Positions 16,666-25,899 are shown, counted from the first letter of the stretch. The stretch is 64,000 bases of DNA from Clostridium folliculivorans (GCF_024341905.1 NZ_BQXY01000012.1:62001-126000), one strand, 5' to 3'. Notes: generated by a model from the letters alone, not told the origin. A program made the numbers and translations.

Positions 16666-17670
16666 ATGAGAGTAGCTGGCTTTGGAGAGATAATGCTGAG
16701 ATTATCTACAAATAAGGGTATGATGATTACAAATTCTAATTCCTTTAATGCCCATTACGGTGGAGGAGAAGCAAATGTACTTATTTCATTGACTAAGTTT
16801 GGTATTGATTCAAGATATATATCTAAAGTCTCAGATGATTCTATAGGTGATGCAATCATAAATTATTTAAATAGCCATAGAGTTGAAACAAGTTTTGTTT
16901 CTAAGGGGAAAGATAGAACAGGTATATATTTTTTAGAAGTAGGAAGTGGAAATAGAAGCTCAAAGGTAATATATGATCGTAGTAATTCGGCGTTTAGTAA
17001 CTTAAAGTTTGGAGAAATAGATATAAAAGCAGCCTTAAAAGATGTGGATGTATTTCATTTTTCAGGTATAACCTTGGCTCTTTCAGAGGAAATAAGAAAG
17101 TTAACCTTGGAAATATTAAACCACTGCAAGGAAAATAATATATTAGTAAGCTATGATTCTAATTATAGGGCTAAGCTTTGGAGTTTAGAAGAAGCTAGTA
17201 AAGCAACCTTTGAGGTCTTACCTTATGTAAATATATTGTCTGCTGGAATATTAGATGCGGAAAATATTTTGAAGATGAACTGTGAATACAAAGATAAGTA
17301 TGAAAAGTTAAAGTATTACTATGATGAAATCACTGAGAGATATCCAAATATAAAACATATCTTCTCTTCAGTTAGAGAAATGAAGTCGGTGTCAGTTAAT
17401 ACGCTGCAATGTAATTATTATGATAATAAAATGCTTTATTCATCAAAAGTGTATACCATTGATGATATAGTAGATAGAGTTGGTGGCGGAGATGCATTAA
17501 CTGCTGGTATGCTTTACGGCATATTAAATAATAAGGCACCAGAGTATACTGCAGAATTTGCTACTTGTGCATCAGTTTTGAAACATAGCATACATGGTGA
17601 TGCCAATCTGGTCTCAAGGATAGATATAGAAGGATTAATGGACAAAGGGATAAGTAGAATAGAACGTTAG
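16666..17670 (+). CDS. kdgK: 2-keto-3-deoxygluconate kinase (PfkB family)
   Basis: The 334-residue protein has the PfkB ribokinase fold: an N-terminal VAGFGEIMLRLS strand with substrate loop, the GGGEANVLISLTKFG motif near residue 30, and the C-terminal ATP/anion-hole motif VGGGDALTAGMLYG with its catalytic Asp near residue 270. It makes KDPG from 2-keto-3-deoxygluconate, feeding the aldolase encoded 4 bp upstream. Sequence alone does not exclude other sugar kinases; the assignment rests largely on its place in the operon. A strong terminator follows. Confidence 0.88.
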   Translation: MRVAGFGEIMLRLSTNKGMMITNSNSFNAHYGGGEANVLISLTKFGIDSRYISKVSDDSIGDAIINYLNSHRVETSFVSKGKDRTGIYFLEVGSGNRSSKVIYDRSNSAFSNLKFGEIDIKAALKDVDVFHFSGITLALSEEIRKLTLEILNHCKENNILVSYDSNYRAKLWSLEEASKATFEVLPYVNILSAGILDAENILKMNCEYKDKYEKLKYYYDEITERYPNIKHIFSSVREMKSVSVNTLQCNYYDNKMLYSSKVYTIDDIVDRVGGGDALTAGMLYGILNNKAPEYTAEFATCASVLKHSIHGDANLVSRIDIEGLMDKGISRIER

Positions 17671-17700
17671 TTTATTTAGGATTTCTAGAATGAAGTTTTT

Positions 17701-17746
17701 AATAAACCATTATAATTTAAAAAAATTATGATGGTTTATTTTTTTT
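17701..17746 (+). terminator. Terminator after kdgK
   Basis: A long A/T-rich stem (AATAAACCATTATAATT at 17701-17717 with AATTATGATGGTTTATT at 17724-17740) is followed by a T-run. Confidence 0.85.
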
Positions 17747-18045
17747 ATTAATTTGCTGGTCTTTTCTAAATAAAAATTATTATATTAAAATAAGCAGTAA
17801 TAAGTAATAACAAGTGATAATAGATAAAAAAACTATACAAAGCTATATGCGCAAGGAAAGCGATTAATACTTAGCATTAAGTAAGAGTTTCTTGCAAAGT
17901 CATTATTGACTATTGTGTTACAATGATATAAAATGAAGTTAAACAATAACAAATAATAATAAACGATAAAGATAATAACTATTTTAAATACAATTTACTT
18001 TGCTATGTTTTTACCAAAAGACCAGTGAGAGGGGGACTTACTACT
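17747..18045 (+). promoter_or_regulatory. Leader and promoter region of the glycyl radical operon
   Basis: A compact hairpin TACTTA-GCAT-TAAGTA lies at 17868-17883, enclosed by GCAAGGAAA (17851-17859) and TTTCTTGC (17888-17895). TTGACT at 17906-17911 with TATAAA at 17927-17932 or a close variant is a plausible promoter. Short AATAAC/GATAA repeats flank both sides (about 17790-17830 and 17940-17990) and may bind a regulator. No gene is seen. Confidence 0.45.
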
Positions 18046-18948
18046 ATGATAAAAACAACCGTGTGTGAAATAGAACATTATGCAGTTCATGATGGTCCAG
18101 GAATTAGAACTGTTGTGTTTTTAAAAGGATGTCCACTGAAATGCTTATGGTGCAGCAATCCTGAAACTCAAAGAAGAGAAAATGAACTTTATTATAATAA
18201 TTCAACTTGTGTTTTGTGTAAAAAATGTATACATGCCTGCGAATATGATGCTTTAACTTCTAATGATCAAGCCATAGTAATAGATAGGAATAAATGCATA
18301 GCTTGCGGCAAGTGTGCAGATGTGTGTCCTACAAATTCTCTTAGACATGTGGGTAAAAACATGGAAGTAGAAGAAGTGTTTAAGGAAGTATCAAAGGATG
18401 TTCTGTTTTATAGACAATCTGGCGGAGGTGTAACAGTGTCTGGTGGAGAAGTTCTCATGAATGCTGACTTTGCAATTAATCTATTTAAACTCTGCAAAGA
18501 TGAATGTATTCATACTGCTATAGAAACTACCGGTTATGGAAGCTTTGAAAAGCTTAAGGAATTAAGTGAGTACACTGATCTTGTTCTTTTTGATATAAAA
18601 CATTCCAATGATAAAGTTCATAAAGAGCTTACTGGAGTTGGAAATACTTTGATACAGGAAAACTTAAACAAGTTATCAAAGCTTGGAAAAGAAATCATAA
18701 TAAGAATACCTTTAATCCCGGGTATTAATGATGATGAGGAGAATATTAAAAATACTGTAGAAATAGCTAAGGCTAACGGCATTAGGGAAATTCATATTCT
18801 TCCATATCACACCTTAGGATTAGATAAATATAGAAGACTTAAAAAAGACTATAAATTAACTGCTATAAAAAAGCATGAACCAGAGTATCTTGAAACCTTA
18901 AAAAAGCTTGTAGAAAATTCATCAATAAAATGTATTATAGGGGGATAA
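18046..18948 (+). CDS. Glycyl radical enzyme activase (radical SAM)
   Basis: The 300-residue protein has the radical SAM cluster C29-x3-C33-x2-C36 (GCPLKCLWCSNPE) after the HDGPGIRTVVFLKG segment typical of PFL-activating enzymes. Between residues about 50 and 100 sits a double [4Fe-4S] ferredoxin insert (CVLCKKCIHAC and CIACGKCADVCP), found in activases of non-PFL glycyl radical enzymes. Later VTVSGGE and IPLIPGINDD are the SAM-binding signatures. It installs the glycyl radical on the enzyme encoded 5 bp downstream. The ATG at 18046 is preferred to a GTG at 18025, which precedes the AGAGGGGG site. Confidence 0.93.
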   Translation: MIKTTVCEIEHYAVHDGPGIRTVVFLKGCPLKCLWCSNPETQRRENELYYNNSTCVLCKKCIHACEYDALTSNDQAIVIDRNKCIACGKCADVCPTNSLRHVGKNMEVEEVFKEVSKDVLFYRQSGGGVTVSGGEVLMNADFAINLFKLCKDECIHTAIETTGYGSFEKLKELSEYTDLVLFDIKHSNDKVHKELTGVGNTLIQENLNKLSKLGKEIIIRIPLIPGINDDEENIKNTVEIAKANGIREIHILPYHTLGLDKYRRLKKDYKLTAIKKHEPEYLETLKKLVENSSIKCIIGG

Positions 18949-18953
18949 CATTT

Positions 18954-21359
18954 ATGAAAAATTTTGTACTTCAAAGTGAAAGAATTAAGAAACTTAGAGA
19001 GTCAGTACTTTCTCAAACACCAAGTGTATGTATAGAAAGAGCAAGGTATATAACTGAAGCATATAAGGAAAACGAGGCACAGCCTGTTTATATAAAGAGA
19101 GCTAAAGCAGTAGAAAAGATTTTAGAAAATATGAGTATTTATATTAAGGCTGGTGAGCTTATAGTAGGAAATCAAGCATGTGAAGAAAGAACTGCTCCAG
19201 TATTTCCAGAGTATGCAGTTGATTGGATAGAAAAGGAGCTTTTAGAAAAAGGTAATTTTAATAAAAGAGATGGGGACAACTTTTATCTTCCAGAAAAGCA
19301 TAAAGACGAACTTTTAGAAATAACAAAGTACTGGAAGGGCAAGACTTTAAAAGATAAATGTATGGCAGTAGTACCTGAAGAGGTTAAGACAGGCTTTGAG
19401 GTTAAGGTTATACATGGAGAAGGAAACATGACTTCAGGTGACGGGCACATTGTTCCAGACTTTGAAAAAGCAATTAAGCTTGGGCTTAATGGAATTATAA
19501 AAGAAGCCGAAGATAGACTAAAGAGAATAGATATAAGTGAAAATGATGCTCTAAGAGAAAAAGCATTTCTTGAATCTATAGTTATAACAAATAAAAGTGT
19601 AATAGCCTTTGGAAAAAGATATGCTGAACTTGCCAAAAAGTTAAGCCTATCAGAGGAAGATGAAAGCAGAAAGGCAGAGCTTTTAAAAATTGCTGAAGTA
19701 TGTGAAAGAGTACCTGCTGAGCCTCCAACAAATTTCTATGAAGCTGTTCAAATGATATGGTTTATTCACTTGGCTATTCAAATAGAAAGTAATGGTCACT
19801 CTGCTTCCTTAGGAAGATCAGATCAATACTTATACTCCTTCTATAAGAAAGATATAGATAATGGAACAATAACTAGAGATTTTGCTAAAGAATTATTGCA
19901 ATGTTTATGGATAAAGCTTTATTCTATATTAAAAATAAGATCAACATCACACTCAGGTTATGGTGCTGGTTATCCAACCTACCAAAACGTTACTATAGGT
20001 GGTTCAAATGCTGATTATTCAGATGCAGTTAATGATTTAAGCTTTTTAATTCTTGAAAGTGTTGGGGAGGCAAAGCTTACTCAGCCAAACCTTTCAGCAA
20101 GGGTCCACACTAATACTTCTGAAAAATTTATAAGACAATGTGCAGAAGTTGTTGCTACTGGCTTTGGAATGCCAGCTCTTCATAATGATGAAATAATAAT
20201 TCCAGCACTTCTTGCAAAAGGTGTAGAGTTCAAGGATGCCTTTAACTATACAATGGTTGGGTGCGTGGAAGTAGCTGTGCCAGGAAAATGGGGCTATAGA
20301 TGTACTGGGATGACCTTCTTAAATTTAATTAAAGCTTTTGAGCTTACTTTAAATGATGGATTTGATAAGAGAACAGGACATACTATGCTTTCTGGGAATG
20401 GATCACTAAAAGATTTTAAGACTTATGAGGATTTGTGGAAAGCATGGGAGAAAAATATTGAGTATTATACAAAGTTATCTATTGTTTCAGATAAAGTTGC
20501 AGATACTAATCTTCTAGAATTCCCTGATATGCTTTGTTCATCTTTAATTGATGATTGTATTGAGAGGTGCAAAACCGCAAAAGAAGGTGGAGCTGTTTAT
20601 GATATAGTAGCTGGACTTCAAGTTGGACTTGCAAATGCAGCTAACAGTTTTGCAGCTTTGAAAAAAGCAGTTTATGAAGATAAGCTTCTTACAATAGAGC
20701 AAATTATAGAAGTGTTAGATAATGACTTTCAAGGTGAAGAAGGAGAAAGAATTAGAAGATTACTAGAGAATATAGCTAAGTATGGAAATGATGAAGATTA
20801 TACCGATAATATAGCTGTAGAGGTTTATAACACTTATATTAAGGAAATTAGTAAGTACAAGAATACTAGATTTGGTAAAGGCCCAATAGGCGGTAACTAC
20901 GGATTATCAACCTCAGGTATTTCATCAAATGTTCCAATGGGATGTGTTACAGGAGCAACTCCAGATGGAAGAAAAGCATGGACTCCAGCAGCAGAAGGAT
21001 GTTCGCCAGTTCAAGGCACAGATTTTAAGGGACCAACTGCAGTACTAAAGACTGTTTCAAAGCTTCCAAATATATTAATGACTGGGGGACAATTATTAAA
21101 TGTAAAATTCTCACCAGATCTAATAAATAACGAAGTAGGCTTCCAAAAGTTTGTTATGCTAATAAAGAGCTTTATTGCTATAAAAGGCTGGCATATACAG
21201 TTTAATATAATCTCTGTTGAAACTTTAAAGAAAGCAAAGGAAAACCCAGAAGAATATAGAGATATAATAGTAAGGGTTGCTGGATACTGTGCACAATTTA
21301 TAACCTTGGATCCAACTACTCAAGATGATATAATTAGTAGGACAGAGCAAAAGTTTTAA
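18954..21359 (+). CDS. Glycyl radical enzyme of PflD/dehydratase type, substrate unassigned
   Basis: The 801-residue protein has both catalytic hallmarks: the thiyl Cys437 in MVGCVEVAVPGKWG and the radical Gly777 in RVAGYCAQF, 24 residues from the end. A single Cys followed by Val-Glu marks the dehydratase and C-S or C-N lyase group rather than pyruvate formate-lyase, which has two adjacent cysteines. The sequence after it (PGKWGYRCTGMTFLN) differs from the GWHDA-type segment I associate with choline lyase and glycerol dehydratase. The start at 18954 has AGGGGG; the ATG at 18930 would overlap the activase. With the aldolase-like gene downstream, the set resembles the pflD-pflC-talC style loci of enterobacteria. 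Substrate cannot be told from sequence. Confidence 0.9.
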   Translation: MKNFVLQSERIKKLRESVLSQTPSVCIERARYITEAYKENEAQPVYIKRAKAVEKILENMSIYIKAGELIVGNQACEERTAPVFPEYAVDWIEKELLEKGNFNKRDGDNFYLPEKHKDELLEITKYWKGKTLKDKCMAVVPEEVKTGFEVKVIHGEGNMTSGDGHIVPDFEKAIKLGLNGIIKEAEDRLKRIDISENDALREKAFLESIVITNKSVIAFGKRYAELAKKLSLSEEDESRKAELLKIAEVCERVPAEPPTNFYEAVQMIWFIHLAIQIESNGHSASLGRSDQYLYSFYKKDIDNGTITRDFAKELLQCLWIKLYSILKIRSTSHSGYGAGYPTYQNVTIGGSNADYSDAVNDLSFLILESVGEAKLTQPNLSARVHTNTSEKFIRQCAEVVATGFGMPALHNDEIIIPALLAKGVEFKDAFNYTMVGCVEVAVPGKWGYRCTGMTFLNLIKAFELTLNDGFDKRTGHTMLSGNGSLKDFKTYEDLWKAWEKNIEYYTKLSIVSDKVADTNLLEFPDMLCSSLIDDCIERCKTAKEGGAVYDIVAGLQVGLANAANSFAALKKAVYEDKLLTIEQIIEVLDNDFQGEEGERIRRLLENIAKYGNDEDYTDNIAVEVYNTYIKEISKYKNTRFGKGPIGGNYGLSTSGISSNVPMGCVTGATPDGRKAWTPAAEGCSPVQGTDFKGPTAVLKTVSKLPNILMTGGQLLNVKFSPDLINNEVGFQKFVMLIKSFIAIKGWHIQFNIISVETLKKAKENPEEYRDIIVRVAGYCAQFITLDPTTQDDIISRTEQKF

Positions 21360-21569
21360 TACATTTTGAAATTAATGTGCTTATGCATATGGTACTTAAA
21401 GGTATAGTGTATTATGGTAAGATACCTAAACTTTAGGGAGTAATTAAATCTAGTAAAATTACAAAACTAAAATGGAATTTCAAGTTACTCTTAATAAGAG
21501 TTTAATAACACATATATGATAATTAAATATTTAAGTAGCATCAAATAAATTTAACGGAGGAATAAGAAT

Positions 21570-22247
21570 ATGAAATTTATAATAGACTTTGCAAATTTAG
21601 ATCAAATTAAGGAAATGTACGAATATTATCCATTAGAAGGGGTTACAACTAATCCTTCAATATTAGCGAAGGAAGGCAAAAATCCTTACGAAGTATTAAA
21701 GGCTATAAGAGAATTTATAGGAGCAGAGGCAGAGCTTCATGTTCAAGTAGTTTCTTTAGAAGCAGAAGGAATGATTGAGGAAGCACATAGAATTCAAAAA
21801 GAATTAGGTAAAAACACTTATGTAAAGATACCAGTATCAAGAGAAGGTTTAAAAGCAATAAAAGCTCTTTCTGCAGAAGGTGCTAATATAACAGCAACAG
21901 CTATATACACACAGATGCAGGCTTATCTTGCTGGAAAAGCAGGCGCTCACTACGCGGCTCCTTATGTAAATAGAATTGATAATTTAGGTGCTGATGGAGT
22001 AAAGGTTGCAAAAGATATTCATGATATATTTAAGAAAAATGGCCTAAAGACAGAAGTTCTTGCAGCAAGCTTTAAAAATTCACAACAAGTTTTAGATCTT
22101 GCAAGATACGGAGTTGGAGCAGCAACAGTTGCACCAGATGTAATAGAAGGTTTAGTAAAATTGGATTCTGTGACAGCTGCAGTAGCTGCATTTACAAAAG
22201 ACTTTGAAGGTTTATGCGGTGAAGGAAAGACAATGCTTGATTGTTAA
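21570..22247 (+). CDS. Fructose-6-phosphate aldolase-like protein (TalC/Fsa family)
   Basis: The 225-residue protein belongs to the small transaldolase/FSA family. The Schiff-base Lys lies in YVKIPVS (about residue 87). The strand AAPYVNRID carries a Tyr where transaldolases have Phe; in this family that Tyr marks dihydroxyacetone-dependent fructose-6-phosphate aldolases such as E. coli FsaA. The paralogue at 62799 has Phe. The start has GGAGGAATAAG upstream. It follows the glycyl radical enzyme by 210 bp and ends in a strong terminator, so it may be part of the same function. Aldolase specificity is predicted, not proven. Confidence 0.88.
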   Translation: MKFIIDFANLDQIKEMYEYYPLEGVTTNPSILAKEGKNPYEVLKAIREFIGAEAELHVQVVSLEAEGMIEEAHRIQKELGKNTYVKIPVSREGLKAIKALSAEGANITATAIYTQMQAYLAGKAGAHYAAPYVNRIDNLGADGVKVAKDIHDIFKKNGLKTEVLAASFKNSQQVLDLARYGVGAATVAPDVIEGLVKLDSVTAAVAAFTKDFEGLCGEGKTMLDC

Positions 22248-22375
22248 TATATTTTGTACATCTTTGGTAGTTAAAAGCTAAGATGAAATTAATATATATA
22301 TAACGGAAGCTAAATTGTAATATACTATATAGTTAATAAACCAAAGCCCTTAAAAATAAATTTATATATTAAAAG

Positions 22376-22413
22376 CCACCTGTTAAGCAAATGCGAAGAC
22401 AGGTGGATTTTTT
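22376..22413. terminator. Terminator between convergent genes
   Basis: CCACCTGT (22376-22383) and ACAGGTGG (22399-22406) form a perfect stem followed by ATTTTTTC. It ends the aldolase transcript and faces the OYE gene. Confidence 0.85.
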
Positions 22414-22436
22414 CAGATATTACCGGGTTCTTTTGA

Positions 22437-23498
22437 TTATTTTTGTTCTTTATTTCTATCAAATAAAACTTTTCCAGGACAAACTTGAGATTGGCCAAAA
22501 TACTTACATTTTGCACAGCTTAAACATGCTCCAGTATCTTTTCCTTCTTTTGCGTCATTTGCCCAGTTAGGGTTTATAAGGACACCTCTACCGATATCTA
22601 TTATGTCTACATTAGTTTCATTTAATATTTCTTCTGCTAGGGCAGGAGACTTAATGCTGTTAACTGCAAATACTGGAACTGAAACCACTTCTTTTATTTT
22701 TTCTGCAGCATATACAGTATGAGCATATTTGTATCCTTCAGCTATATTTACAGTCTGTTCGCCCATAAATCCAAAAGAAACATCAAGGAAGTCTATTCCG
22801 TTAGCATCTAAAATTTTAGCGTAGTGTAGTCCATCTTCTAGGGCTGGTTCGAAACCTGCTAAACGAATACCAACAACAAATTCTTTTGGAGTAACATTTC
22901 TAATTCCATTGATAATTTCTATTACAAACTTTTCAGGAGTGATACCATATTCATCAGTTCTCTTATTTACATTTTTATTTAGGAACTGGCTTATTAAGTA
23001 GCCATGACATCCGTGAAGTTCAATACCATCGTATCCAGCTTTATAAGCTCTTGCTGCGGCTTCAATAAAATCCTTTTGAATAGATTTTATATCTTCTATA
23101 GTCATCTCACGACCGATAACAGTTCTAAAAGGACCTTTATATTCGTAAGCACTTGGACATACTGGGGTTTCTGATATTGAAGTTACGCCTGCATGATGAA
23201 TTTGAATAAATATCTTACTTCCTTCTTCATGAACTGCATTAACAATTTCTTTTAGTCCTTCAATTTGTTCATCTTTCCAAATTCCAAGTTGCCTTTCCAT
23301 TAGTCTACCATCTATGTTAACACAAGTAGCTTCTTGAATTATTAGTCCTGCGCCACCTTTAGCTAATTCTCTATAGCGTTCTACATTTCCTGAGGTTACA
23401 TATCCATCCTCTGCTAGTCCAATAACCATTGGAGGAACAGCAATACGATTCTTTAGTTTTACGTTTTTAATACTAAACTCTGAAAATAACTTTGTCAT
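22437..23498 (-). CDS. NADH:flavin oxidoreductase, Old Yellow Enzyme family
   Basis: The 353-residue protein is an FMN TIM barrel of the OYE family: LKNRIAVPPMV, QIHHAGVTS, GYDGIELHGCHGYLISQFLNKNVNKRTDEYG and the phosphate loop IGRGVLINP near residue 305. Its last 30 residues carry four cysteines, CLSCAKCKYFGQSQVC, like the Fe-S ligands that link the OYE barrel to a second FAD domain in 2,4-dienoyl-CoA and enoate reductases, but the protein stops there. It could be a single-domain ene-reductase holding an iron-sulfur or zinc site. Start ATG has AGGAGTGTGG upstream. No companion gene is evident. Confidence 0.9.
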   Translation of the reverse strand: MTKLFSEFSIKNVKLKNRIAVPPMVIGLAEDGYVTSGNVERYRELAKGGAGLIIQEATCVNIDGRLMERQLGIWKDEQIEGLKEIVNAVHEEGSKIFIQIHHAGVTSISETPVCPSAYEYKGPFRTVIGREMTIEDIKSIQKDFIEAAARAYKAGYDGIELHGCHGYLISQFLNKNVNKRTDEYGITPEKFVIEIINGIRNVTPKEFVVGIRLAGFEPALEDGLHYAKILDANGIDFLDVSFGFMGEQTVNIAEGYKYAHTVYAAEKIKEVVSVPVFAVNSIKSPALAEEILNETNVDIIDIGRGVLINPNWANDAKEGKDTGACLSCAKCKYFGQSQVCPGKVLFDRNKEQK

Positions 23499-23606
23499 TA
23501 ATCCACACTCCTATTTAACTATTCATTTACAGTTAATATATTATTTAATATTCTACTATTATATTTTACTAAGGAATGAAATTGCAAGTACACACATTTT
23601 TATGCC

Positions 23607-23810
23607 TTAGGTTAAGAGCGAGTAACAGATGAAAGATTGTTCAATTGTAGCTTCTAAAAGCACATTTCCTAATAAACTATCGTTTAGTATATTTAAGTCC
23701 AGAATTCTCATTAAAGATAGTACCAATTCTAAAGTTACTATGGCTATAATTTTAAGTACTAATGATTTCATGATAAAGTTCGAATTCTGATTAACTGTTA
23801 TCTTCCTCAT
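23607..23810 (-). CDS. Possible small membrane protein
   Basis: A 67-codon frame with one hydrophobic segment (KSLVLKIIAIVTLELVLSLM, about residues 15-34). An AAAGGTAGTAGGG site precedes the ATG. No family is recognised, and the frame may be chance in an AT-rich spacer. Confidence 0.3.
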   Translation of the reverse strand: MRKITVNQNSNFIMKSLVLKIIAIVTLELVLSLMRILDLNILNDSLLGNVLLEATIEQSFICYSLLT

Positions 23811-24243
23811 CCCTACTACCTTTCACAATATAGATAAATCACTTAATTTAAATAATATACCTAAACATAGCCTGTTATTAAATCTATTTATAATTAAAAC
23901 TTTTTATAATTAAATAATTATAAAAATATAAAAATTTATAGGAAAAATGCTGGTTTACAGATTGTTATGCAAATGAAAACGAAAATATATTTCAATCTTA
24001 ACTAAAATATTAATACTAATGGTAACCACAAATTTATGATGAAATGACTAATTATATATCCATGTTGGGTATTTTAAATTGTTCAATTATAAATTCATAA
24101 CTATTACAACAATACGGTGGTTATTCCAATAACTGGTATGATATAATTCTTATATATTAATCGTAGAGGTATGCCGTTTTTTAATAAGGTGTGATTTCAT
24201 ATATAGAAATACATACGAAACAAATTAAAAAGTAGGGGATGGT
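23811..24243 (+). promoter_or_regulatory. Upstream region of the flavodoxin-like gene with dyad promoter
   Basis: An inverted repeat GTTATT-CC-AATAAC lies at 24120-24133, followed by TATAAT at 24142-24147. It looks like a regulated promoter about 100 bp before the gene. The preceding 300 bases are AT-rich with nothing recognised. Confidence 0.4.
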
Positions 24244-24246
24244 ATT

Positions 24247-24945
24247 ATAAAAATTGTAGTTTTGCATGGGCAGATGCATAAGGGCAGCACTTATAACATT
24301 ACAAAACTTTTTTTAGATAAACTTTCGGATAAGAACCCTGAGATAACAGAATTTTTTATGCCAAAACATACACCAGGCTTCTGCGTAGGATGTTTTAATT
24401 GTTTTACCAAAGGTGAAGATGCATGCCCTCATGCTGATACTGTACAACCTATTGTTAAGGAGATGGAGAAAGCAGATTTATTGATTTTAGAATCACCCTG
24501 CTATGTATTTGGAATGAGCGGTCAGCTTAAAACCTTCTTAGACCATATGGGATATCGATGGATGCCACACCGTCCACATGAAAGAATGTTTAGTAAAATT
24601 GGGTTAGTTATTTCAACAGCAGCCGGTGCAGGAACAAGAAAGGTTACAAAAGACTTAAAAAACAATCTGTTCTACTGGGGAGTACCTAAAACTTATTGTT
24701 ATGGTAAGCATGTTGGTGCTTTGAATTGGGAAACTGTAAAACCTGAGAAAAAGAAGCAAATAGAAAGTGAGGTCACAAAGTTAGCTGAAAAGATATCACG
24801 TGAAGTTTGCAATGTAAAGCCAGGAATAAAGACAAAAGTTATGTTTAAAATAATGAAAATGAACCAGAAGTCAAATGATTGGAATGCTACTGATAAAGAA
24901 TATTGGATAAAAAAAGGCTGGATTAATGGAAAGAACCCTTGGTAG
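24247..24945 (+). CDS. Flavodoxin-like NAD(P)H-dependent oxidoreductase with atypical start codon
   Basis: The protein has the flavodoxin-like fold of FMN reductases: a GQMHKGSTYNITKLFLDKL phosphate loop, the Cys-rich segment CVGCFNCFTKGEDACPH (about residues 44-60), ILESPCYVFGMSGQLKTFLDHM and VISTAAGAGTR. The fold needs a first beta strand KIVVLHGQ just before the phosphate loop. That strand is encoded in frame from 24247, but the codon there is ATA, preceded by ATT; no ATG, GTG or TTG begins it. The first standard start, TTG 24262, would cut the strand. AGTAGGGGATGG lies upstream of the ATT/ATA. A rare start or a mutated ATG is likely. A small helical C-terminal extension follows. Confidence 0.8.
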   Translation: MKIVVLHGQMHKGSTYNITKLFLDKLSDKNPEITEFFMPKHTPGFCVGCFNCFTKGEDACPHADTVQPIVKEMEKADLLILESPCYVFGMSGQLKTFLDHMGYRWMPHRPHERMFSKIGLVISTAAGAGTRKVTKDLKNNLFYWGVPKTYCYGKHVGALNWETVKPEKKKQIESEVTKLAEKISREVCNVKPGIKTKVMFKIMKMNQKSNDWNATDKEYWIKKGWINGKNPW

Positions 24946-24969
24946 GGTATAAATGGAGCTGTGATTAGT

Positions 24970-25449
24970 ATGGTTAAACTAGAAGAAAAATACAGGAATT
25001 CGACCTGTGCTGAGTTAAAAGCAAGTGATGGATCTGCAAAAATAGTAATCTATACTTACGGATATCAATATCCTGAAGCTACAAATAAATGGGATGGCGA
25101 CTGGTATATGAACTATATTTTATTAGTCATCAATGGAGTTACTGCTGAGATTGATAAACCAATAATTGAAGGTAGAGTTTTAACTTATCTATTAAATGAA
25201 CTTACTAGATTTAAAAAGTTTGAAATCAGCGATGTTTTTTCCTCATTTACAGAGCCTGAATTCAGTTTCTTTTTATCTAATGATTTATTAATTGATAAAA
25301 GCATTTTGGTATCAGGAGAACTAATTGAATATAAAGTTAATACAAATAAGGTAAAGGTTAAGTTTGAGTTTAAAACAAATTTAGATTTACTTGAAGAGTT
25401 TATCATTGGAATACAGCAAATACTCCAGGTATTTCCATCAAAATATTAA
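24970..25449 (+). CDS. Small cytoplasmic protein, WapI-immunity-like
   Basis: The 159-residue protein contains a NKWDGDWYMNYILLVINGVTAEID stretch followed by LLTYLLNEL-like VLTYLLNELTRFKKF, then a beta-rich half. The pattern of Trp-Asp-Gly-x-Trp then a helix resembles the immunity-protein family named after WapI, but the match is from memory and weak. No toxin gene is nearby. The ATG at 24970 is chosen from GGAG at 24956; a GTG at 24961 is too close to it. It lies 24 bp after the flavodoxin-like gene and is probably cotranscribed with it and with the membrane protein at 25474. Confidence 0.5.
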   Translation: MVKLEEKYRNSTCAELKASDGSAKIVIYTYGYQYPEATNKWDGDWYMNYILLVINGVTAEIDKPIIEGRVLTYLLNELTRFKKFEISDVFSSFTEPEFSFFLSNDLLIDKSILVSGELIEYKVNTNKVKVKFEFKTNLDLLEEFIIGIQQILQVFPSKY

Positions 25450-25473
25450 TTATAAATGAAAGTGGGGCTAACA

Positions 25474-25899
25474 ATGAAAAAGAATAATTGGGGAGCATAT
25501 TTTGTGTATGCAGTAGTATTTTTTTGTTACATTGTACTAAGCAATAAGTTATTAATATCTGTTGATAAAGAAAAGCAGATGACGTTTCAAGTCATGCCAT
25601 TAATTTTGTGGTCAATGTTTATTTTTATCCTTTTAGGGCTATTACTTGGACTAGAAAAGCTTATATTAGAAAGTAAAAAATACGGAAGGTGGAAAATTAA
25701 TTTACCTAAACTTATATTTTTAGGAATCCCATCTCTTTATTTTTCTTTAGGAATACTCATATACTATTCGCCTGCTATTCCACAAGTTTTATCCTATCCA
25801 ATCCAATTCTTTTTGCAGAATAACATTGACTTTTTTTCAGTTTTTCAAGTGATTTTTGGCTATGTAATTAGTTCGAGTTTTATTAAGGTGGAAGATTAA
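25474..25899 (+). CDS. Small integral membrane protein of unknown function
   Basis: The 141-residue product (MKKNNWGAYFVYAVV...) has four hydrophobic segments, near 6-25, 42-63, 80-100 and 118-135. No family or catalytic motif is recognised. AGTGGGG lies before the chosen ATG at 25474; an in-frame ATG at 25456 has no ribosome binding site. It ends a probable three-gene unit and is followed by a terminator. Confidence 0.6.
   Translation: MKKNNWGAYFVYAVVFFCYIVLSNKLLISVDKEKQMTFQVMPLILWSMFIFILLGLLLGLEKLILESKKYGRWKINLPKLIFLGIPSLYFSLGILIYYSPAIPQVLSYPIQFFLQNNIDFFSVFQVIFGYVISSSFIKVED

Noticed and set aside
24970..25899. A polymorphic toxin-immunity pair
   Set aside because: Only a weak immunity-like resemblance is seen; no toxin, WXG or RHS gene is nearby.
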